From Cryptomeria japonica (Eukaryota; Streptophyta; Pinopsida; Cupressales; Cupressaceae), in contig NC_081415.1 in the NCBI RefSeq assembly GCF_030272615.1, positions 603,593,644 to 603,657,643 on the forward strand: a stretch of 64,000 nucleotides of DNA, given 5' to 3'. Under the pieces are notes generated by a model, which saw nothing but the letters and a program-made list of their open reading frames with translations, did no database searches and was not told where the DNA came from. Position numbers and translations under genes: made by a program. Positions 57,480 through 64,000 of this stretch are shown piece after piece. Within the stretch, counting starts at the first letter, position 1. Every line of letters begins with the position of its first letter.

Positions 57480-57956
57480 TTAGCTAGGAAATCTGCCATA
57501 ATGTTTTTTGATCACTCTATCCAATTAATAGAAAATGCACTAAAATGCTCAATAACATCCCAAACTGAATGTTTATATCTCATCAATCTATCATTCTTGG
57601 ATGCATATTTAGATCTTACCTGGCTAGATTCCATGCTTCTTTGCAACCTCAAGCCCTAACAATAAGGCTTCATACTTTATAGTGTTATTTGTGCACTGGA
57701 AGGCCAATAAGAATGAATACTTAAAGGTTATACATAATGGGGATACAAAGAGAACCCCTGCTCCAGATCCTTCTTTGGAGAAAGCTCCATCAAAATACAT
57801 CTGCCATAATCCATGTTGTTGTGCTTCTAATTCGACCACAATGGGGTTAGTATTCTTCAATTGGGGTAAAATTGGTTGGAGTCTAAAGTTATCAAGATCT
57901 ACATCAATCATACAATTGAGCATATTAGGGTCTACATTTTCAATTACCCTAGGAGC
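57480..57956 (-). pseudogene. Tat-G second RNase H, located upstream of RT
   Basis: LWQMYFDGAFSKEGSGAGVL (catalytic Asp kept), FLLAFQCTNNTIKYEALLLG (Glu kept) and LEVAKKHGI, then a shift, then SQVRSKYASKNDRLMRYKHS and an end block IMADFLANVALKNDD. The GDSQL segment with the third acidic residue is gone and the frame changes there, which looks like a deletion near 57620. It lies between protease and RT, not after RNase H as in Tat-E. In frame with protease; RT is in another frame. Confidence 0.82.
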
Positions 57957-58943
57957 TCATGGCTCTCTGTATAATTTGACCTGATTTCTATTGATTGGAA
58001 TGGTGGCATAGGATAAATCCAGTTGAACATTTCCTCCTACTGCTGCTGCCCACTGCCTAGACAGTAACATACCATAATGGGGCTTGGTATCAGTAACAAT
58101 AACATCCATTTTATAAGTTGCCTTAGGGAATGCTGCTATTTTTACCTCAACATCTTTCATTGTACCTATCACAAGTACTTCCCTGTTATCCATAGCATAA
58201 CATTTCCCATATATAGTAGTTACTGATAGTTCTAATTCTTTCATAACACCATAAGGCATTACATTAGCAACAGCTCTTGAATCTATCATGCAGTTTTTAA
58301 TCAACTGGTTGTTTACTAACAAAGTAACATAGAAAGGATCTACCTGTGAAGGCTCTTGAGTGATAGTGGTTCCAACATAAACCTCTGGGGTTTGGAACTC
58401 TTGATCCTTTCCAATTCTAGCTAAACTGGTGGGTAAGACTGTGTCACTATCAGATATACTAGAAAATAAAGACAAGGCTACATCCCTATGTTCTTTAATC
58501 TTCAGTAATTCTACTAATAGGACAGTAACCTTCATTTGAGTAAGAGCTTGAGCCATGTCAAATGTAGAACCACTACTTGTTACAGTACTAGCTCTAACTC
58601 TTTCTGTCTTGAGCTGACTTGCCTTTTTCACTGTGGCAGCTCCTTGTATAACACCAATGTTTTTATCATTTGTACCTTTGGGTACATATTTAACTTGTTC
58701 CCCCTTTTCTTGACCAATATTAGGAACAGTAGTAGCACTACCCGCTGTCCCCTTTTGAGTGACCTCTTTTATGGACATGGAACCCAGTTCAGCCTGATCA
58801 GTGTCTCTCTTAGTGCTCCTCAAGTTATAGTTGTGTTTTGCTTTGGCAATGGCAGCTTTAGTGAGATTTTTAACTTCTTCCTCACTAGGTCTTCTAAGAT
58901 GAATCTCTTCATCCTCAATTGTTACCACATTTAATGTAGGATG
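57957..58943 (-). pseudogene. Tat-G protease region
   Basis: Opens with a charged linker (VTIEDEEIHLRRPSEEEVKN), then a retropepsin: FYVTLLVNNQLIKNCMIDSR, VMPYGVMKELEL, YKMDVIVTDTKPHYGMLLSR and LDLSYATIPI. The active site reads DSRA where DSGA is usual, so it is probably inactive. Same frame as gag; separated by TAG 58944-58946 (after LTLD) and ended by TGA 57957-57959. Confidence 0.85.
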
Positions 58944-60860
58944 CTAATCTAAGGTTAGTTGTCCTTGAACAAACCTTTCATTATCTAGCACATCACTATA
59001 TTCACTTTGCATAGACTCCTCATCACTTTCTATGATGGTTTCAAACATATTGATGTCAGGCTTAGCTTCTTGTCTCATAGATTCCTCAAGAACCTGAGCC
59101 ACTACACACTGATGAGGAGAATGTGGCCCATCACAAGCAATACACCAGGGAGTATTTTCTACATTATGGAGAGTTTTCCCTTTCAAGGGATCTAGAGTAT
59201 CCTGATTCTGAGCAATTTTGGACTTCTCATTCTGGGGTTTACCATCTTTCCAATTTGTATTATATGGCATGTCATGTAATTGAGGGGGTCTATATTGCCA
59301 GTTGTAATGAGGTTTGTCATTTTTGTTAACCTTGGTAGTCAGATCCTTCATCACAATAATCAGCTTCTCTATCTTATCTTCCTCATTAGCAACTTTATTA
59401 GGTTGTTGTTTTGTCTCTTGCCATAATCTACCATTTGTTCTTCTTCCCAACTTCCCGGATGCTTTTCTATTACTTTCTACATTAATGGCAATTCTAAAAG
59501 CATCTCTCAAGTTACGTGGATTTTTATCTCTCAAGATATAGGCCATCTTAGAATAAAATGCATTGTAGTAGGTATTTAAACACATGTTATCATCTAATCT
59601 CATCACTTGGTACAATCTATGCATAGCCTTTTGGAATCTGGCATTGAAGTCAATGACCATTTCATTATCAAACTTTCTGATGTTATTGAACTCATTGAGC
59701 ATGAAGCTCACATTAGTCTTATCACCATACTGCTCTTGAAAACAATTTTTAAAATCCTCCCATGACCCTATTCTATTAACTGGAAGACCTCTATACCAAT
59801 CTCTTGCATCATCAACCAGGGATTGGACAAACAGTTTCATGATAACATCTTCATCCACTATCTCATAATTGTTTATTAGGTCCCCAAAAGATTTTAGATG
59901 TTCCTCAGCACTAATTGCATTGTTCCTAGCAAATTTATGGAGTTTGTCTCTTAACTCAGTAGGAACATGATTGGGATATCCTAGGATCCAATCAAAGAAC
60001 AATTGTCTATATTGTTCTAGATTGATTGGTCTCCTTTGAAAAGGGGTAATAGCATTATTGTTTCCCATGGTCATTCTAACTTTTCGAATTGGAGACTAAG
60101 ATACTTGGGTGTGTTGACTATTCATAGGGATTTGACTCACCGAGGCTATATTAGCAGGTACTGTAGGTTGAATCTTAACCGGGGGAAGGGAAACTTGTTG
60201 AGGATCAGGCTTACTAAGGTCTTCTGATGGAAACGTGATAGGGGGAGCCTTTAAGTAACTAATTTTTCTTTTTACTTCCTGATTTTCCGCTTCCAACTCA
60301 GCTTTCTCTAGTTCCATTTGGAGATCCTCTTTTTTTTTCCTCATTCTCTCCATTTCTCTCTCATGTGCTGACAACCTATGAGAAATCTCCTCTGCAGTTT
60401 TAGATTCAATTCTATCATCCACCCTTTTCTGTTTTCCTTTATCCACATTAGTCCTAGGAAGCTGAGAATCACTAAATACTTCATTGTTTGGCTGGACTAC
60501 TGACCTATATGCTTGCTTGGCTTTGGGGATCAGAATTTCTCTAATCACAGGGCCTTCCACATCACTCTTTTCTTTCTCCTTAGCTAGCACTTCAAGATTA
60601 GCTATTTGTCTAAGAAGCCTATCTCTCTCCATTAATTTAGCTTTGACTTCCTTCTCCCTATTTGCTTCCTTTTGGGCTCTTAGGGAAATTAGATGGTGAA
60701 CTCTTTTATTCAAATCTTCAATTTCTTGGGATACTTTATCTTCGTTAGGGAAATTTTCCTCAGAATCTGATATATTGACTTGATCTATGTCAATCAAACT
60801 AATGTTCCCATCAATTGTTCTAGGCACACAGTGTCTAATTGCATTTGAACTGGTCCTATC
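58944..60860 (-). pseudogene. Tat-G gag, 5' end removed by H
   Basis: The N-terminal part (60099-60860) is Glu/Lys/Arg-rich coiled coil (EDLNKRVHHLISLRAQKEAN and RMRKKKEDLQMELEKAELEA). TAG 60096-60098 follows. The Retrotrans_gag core is at 59400-60000: HKFARNNAISAEEHLKSFGD, FVQSLVDDARDWYRGLPVNR, WEDFKNCFQEQYGDK and EMVIDFNARFQKAMHRLYQ. A CX2CX3HX4C knuckle (CIACDGPHSPHQC) lies near 59100. One frame throughout. The true start is upstream of 60860, cut off by H's LTR. Confidence 0.87.
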
Positions 60861-63800
60861 TGTTATCACTGATTAAAAATGGGCTTTCCTTTTCCCATGG
60901 TTGGCTATGTTTTGTTGAAATTTTGAATAGGGTGTCATTCCAAATGCTTTAGCTTTGTTCTAGACCTCAAGGGTTTAAGGGTTTATGATTTTAGATCCTC
61001 TTGTGTTCATTTTAAACCCTCTGGTTTCTAATCTTTCATTACTTTATTCACTTAAGTAATGGGTCATGGGGTCGTAGGAAGTGTCCCCCCCCCTTGTTGT
61101 TTTGCCTAGGCGGTTATGTTAATTAATCAAAAAATTTATGCCTTGAATGATTTTCTTCTAAAGTTGTCGGGCCCAATAACTAGTGCGCATCTCGTGGATG
61201 GATCCACGGCTCGCGCTAGTTCGCTAGGCAAAGTTGCGCGTAGTTTAAAACTAGTGAAGTTGCGAAAACTACATGGCATGCCACATAGACGGTCCAGCTG
61301 GTTGTTAACAGTGAGTAAAATGGAGGCACATGGCACAAGTCACAACAGTCAGCGGGTTAGGATTAAAGGCTAAAAGGTGGGCCCTAGATACCACTGCAGG
61401 TGGAGATGACCTGGCAGGTACAGCTGTTAACAATTTACTAAAGCCCCGTGGTTTCCTTTTGGCGTATCACAGAGTGACAAGTCAGCTCCAAAAGTGACTG
61501 GGTGCCAGGTGTTCAAGATGAGTCAGTGGGCCCACCCCTTCTGAGAGCCTTTTCAGAGGATTAAACATTGATCAACTTCAGAGATGATCTGACGGCCCGC
61601 ACTATTTCGCAAGGGTAAGATGCTCGTCCTTTATGCCCCACGAAATAGCGAGAGTGAATGCGAGCCGTCCATGTGTCATGATGACACGTGGTCTAAGAAG
61701 AAAGTGTGCGTCCACCAAGGTGGAACCGGCAGTATGAAAGGAAGACACGTGCCCAGTATCAAGTGGAATGCAAAGGGAATTTTAAGGCAAATGGTTGGAC
61801 GCCACATGGTATCATGCAGCCAATAGAAAAGCGGGACCCAGAGAAAAGCCAAAGCCATTAGTTAATCTAACACTCGATCAAGTTTCTTTTGATCAGATGG
61901 TTGGCGTTATTTCGCAGAACCAAGCTACTTGATAGTTATGCTTCGCGAAGTTGCGAAAGAGCAAAATGAAACACTTGTAGGAATGTTGTGACCCATTGGA
62001 GTGAAACATACGAATTCTCGTATGAATTCAATTTTGAAGGGACGACCGGAGCATGAAGAATCAATGTTATAGTTAAGGCCCTGAGTACAAATATTTGATT
62101 TCCTATCAACCGGGTGAAGATATATTTTAAAGGATTTTGCAGAAGAGTAGACGCAGAGTTATTTTCTTCAGATACGGAGCAAGTCGGTTCAGTTGCAGAG
62201 CAAATTCTTTCAAGCAAAAAATAGGTTCTCTCATATTTTTGTGCAGCAATTCTTGTGTAGTGTTCTAAATTAGATAATTGATTCATAGCAAAATTGTTTA
62301 AGAGAAGCATTCATTTCTTGCATCTTCAAAATGGCTCCCAAAAGAGAGTTTTCTGGCAAAGTTAACTATCAAGAAAGGAGTGTTTGTGATGATTTTTTAG
62401 AACAGTTGATGTTGTAAACTAACCAAGCATCAAAGGCAAAAGAGCTAGTGCCCAAGGCTCCCCATCTAAAGATAGAAGAAGGATTATATGACAAGGGTAA
62501 TTGGGTGAGAGACCCACAAGTTGGACTATCTAGGTTGGGGTTGTTTAAAGTTGGATTCAAAATGAGAAATTTTCCTGCCCCACAAAACAGTATCTGGGAA
62601 CTAGATGTTGGGAAATTAGTAGTCCCAGGGGTATTCATGGACACAGATTTACTAACCCAAATTGCATTCAACTATGATCCAGTCATAAGAAGCATTTGGG
62701 ATGTAAATGGAAAAACCCTCACTAAAATTAATGCTGAAGAGTTTAGGATAGCATTTGGGCTTAATGAGTTCATAAAAATTTCCTAGAACCCATAAATTTC
62801 ACATCATTAGCCCAAATCTATGGTGCACAGAGGAGTCATCTCAAGAATGGGCCTCTCAAAGAACTTTTTGTAAAAATAGGAGGGTTAGCAGTTGTAGGAC
62901 CCAACACACAAGAGCCCTTTTCATTAAGTATGTTCACTCTAAGGGCTAAAGGGATGTATTGGGCACTTTGCCAAGTTTTCGGAAAAGATGCAGAAGCAAA
63001 TATGCCGAATCATTATTTGTTAATGATTGCCCAAATTTTGAATCCTTCTCTTGCAATCACATTTGATTTTGCCTCCTTTATTGCTGATGCTATCCATGGA
63101 GGGTTAATAGGAATCAAGAATGGAAAGGTCGACAGGCCTTTTGGATGGTACTCACTCCTAATGCATCTTTTTCTCTTCAAAGGTGGTGATTACTTTGCCA
63201 GTGTGCTGGACCTGGTTAAGGGGAAGGAAGGAGAAAAAATGCCAATACAATTGTGGACTACTGTGTTGTCATGGGATAGAGAGGATGCCAGTTTTCTAAA
63301 ATTTCATAAATATTTTATATCCAAAATAAGGACTCTCCTCTGCTCTGATAACCCAAGAATCCCCAAGGTTCTTCTGGAATTCGTAAGACCAAAAGAATTC
63401 GCAGAGAATATACAAATTGTTCATAAATGGGGTGACATTTATTTATATCCAGTCTCCAAAGTTTTCAGAGTTTTTGGTTTCAGAGGCACCCCATTTTTGT
63501 TACCTTACCAGGTCCCTCTCAAAGTGGGAATCGCAGAGATCCTCAGACAAATTGGTGGCTTGCAAGAGGTAGAGTTGACAGGCAGGGGTAAAGGGACTAT
63601 TTTCCTTGTAGCTACCATAGCCCACAAATTTGTAATAACAAAGGGAGGCTGGAATTGCTTTGAGGATTTTCTCAAACCTTATCATTTATCCACTGCAGTG
63701 TCCAGGTGTGCTGATCCAGAGGACTTCTTCAATGGTATGCTTAGGAAGAAGGTAGCATGCAGAGGTAGGCCTCATCAATTCTAGTTTCTTGAAGACCTCA

Positions 63801-64000
63801 TCAAAAATGAATTTGATCTAGATGAGCAAGAGCTAAGAAAAGAAAAGTGGGTGGCTTATAAGAAAGCCCTGGATTTTGTGCATCAGTTTGATGCTAGCTA
63901 TGACCCATTGTCTAGCTTTTTCCCATTAGAAGAGAAAATAAAGTTTTTAATTGTTTTCTTTGAAGATGTGATGCAGACATTGAAGGAGAAGAGGGAAGCT
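60861..64000 (+). mobile_element. H: LTR of the Tat-G family, opposite orientation, runs off the window
   Basis: Starts TGTTATCACTGATTAAAAAT inside Tat-G's gag (base run CTATC before it). It follows the minus-strand sequence from 54217 leftwards: CACTTAAGTAATGGGTCAT, GGAAGTGTCCCCCC (61080), GCCTAGGCGGTTATG, then the U3 boxes (GCACTATTTCGC at 61597, CGAAATAGCGAGAG at 61641, GTTATTTCGCAGAACC at 61907), then the ORF. U3 is about 0.5 kb shorter than in Tat-G. Whether it is a 5' LTR or a solo LTR cannot be seen. Confidence 0.75.
62331..64000 (+). pseudogene. LTR-borne ORF of H, unknown protein, runs off the window
   Basis: Starts ATG 62331 (MAPKREFSGKVNYQER). A TAA lies near 62415, a small indel near 62778 changes the frame, and TAG 63782-63784 falls where the Tat-G copy has CAG (50787-50789). 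The block 62930-63784 is open for 284 codons. The match to Tat-G continues past the stop to the end of the window (FDLDEQELRKEKWVAYKKAL). Most differences between the two copies look like conservative changes, which hints at past protein-level selection. Leader and start context are conserved; function unknown. Confidence 0.75.

Larger units (their letters stand above)
47689..60860 (-). mobile_element. Tat-G: gypsy (Tat-type) retrotransposon with a gene-bearing LTR, split by H
   Basis: 3' LTR 47689-54217, then (read leftwards from 60860) gag, protease, second RNase H, RT, RNase H and integrase ending at 54362. It is inserted in C's ORF2 (base run CCTAC before it). Its gag is cut by H at 60861, so the 5' part of gag, the leader and the 5' LTR lie outside the window. 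Frames are fewer and longer than in Tat-E, so it is a younger insertion, consistent with its position in the nest. Confidence 0.8.

Noticed and set aside
58536-58934. 132-codon plus-strand ORF
   Set aside because: Antisense shadow of the Tat-G protease linker.
60840-60900. Apparent inversion breakpoint or palindromic assembly artefact where Tat-G gag meets inverted LTR-like sequence
   Set aside because: Homology between the two arms starts exactly at the TG of TGTTATCACTG, as expected for an LTR end, and the arms differ by many substitutions. An insertion of H explains it.
1-64000. Host genes, tRNA or rRNA genes, CRISPR arrays
   Set aside because: No coding region outside transposon frames shows a host domain. 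The tRNA-like matches are only primer-binding sites, and no regular spaced repeat array of CRISPR type exists.

Overview
The window looks like intergenic heterochromatin from a seed plant with a large genome. I see no host gene, rRNA or tRNA gene. Nearly all of it can be assigned to LTR retrotransposons nested inside one another. Two gypsy elements carry the second (archaeal-type) RNase H typical of the plant Tat lineage, and copia and gag-only elements are abundant. This would suit a conifer or other gymnosperm, but that is an inference and I cannot name the species. Element names below (Copia-1, Tat-E and so on) are my own labels.

Left part (1-11370). An element N (+) is present as its internal 3' end (2614-2880) and 3' LTR (2881-3127, resuming 9832-10391). 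Element D (-; 5' LTR 1356-2613, gag 774-1293) sits in N, and an LTR called C' (-; 1-773) sits in D's gag. Copia-1 (-; 3128-9831) is inserted in N's LTR. It has both LTRs, a primer-binding site, a polypurine tract and a perfect TATGG target duplication. Its gag-pol frame has no frameshift but six in-frame stops. Positions 10392-11100 are unassigned. Positions 11101-11370 are the start of a gypsy-type LTR.

Middle part (11371-47688). Copia-2 (-; 3' LTR 11371-12591, pol 12949-14921) is split by Tat-E (+; 14922 to 40946 and beyond the window). Tat-E is a gypsy element with gag, protease, G-patch, RT, RNase H, second RNase H and integrase. Tat-E was itself hit by K (-; 19175-26578, gag plus an unknown ORF2 and no pol), by solo LTR P (30920-34220), by solo LTR Q (34906-36399, perfect ACATC duplication), and in its 3' LTR by Copia-M (-; 40947-44249). 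Copia-M is split by element C (+; 44250-47688), a relative of K with gag plus ORF2.

Right part (47689-64000). Element C is split by Tat-G (-; 47689-60860). Tat-G's apparent 3' LTR is about 6.5 kb and contains a long protein-coding region of its own. Its internal region reads gag, protease, second RNase H, RT, RNase H, integrase, so the second RNase H lies upstream of RT. Tat-G's gag is cut at 60860 by H (+; 60861 to beyond the window), an LTR of the same family in opposite orientation that carries the same LTR-borne gene.

The right half is therefore one nest, Copia-2 > Tat-E > Copia-M > C > Tat-G > H, whose right-hand arms all lie past position 64000. The coding regions are decayed. Many stops are TAG where a related copy has CAG, as expected from deamination of CHG-methylated cytosine. 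The most novel items are the LTR-borne gene of Tat-G/H, the gag plus ORF2 family with four zinc knuckles (K and C), and the domain order of Tat-G.
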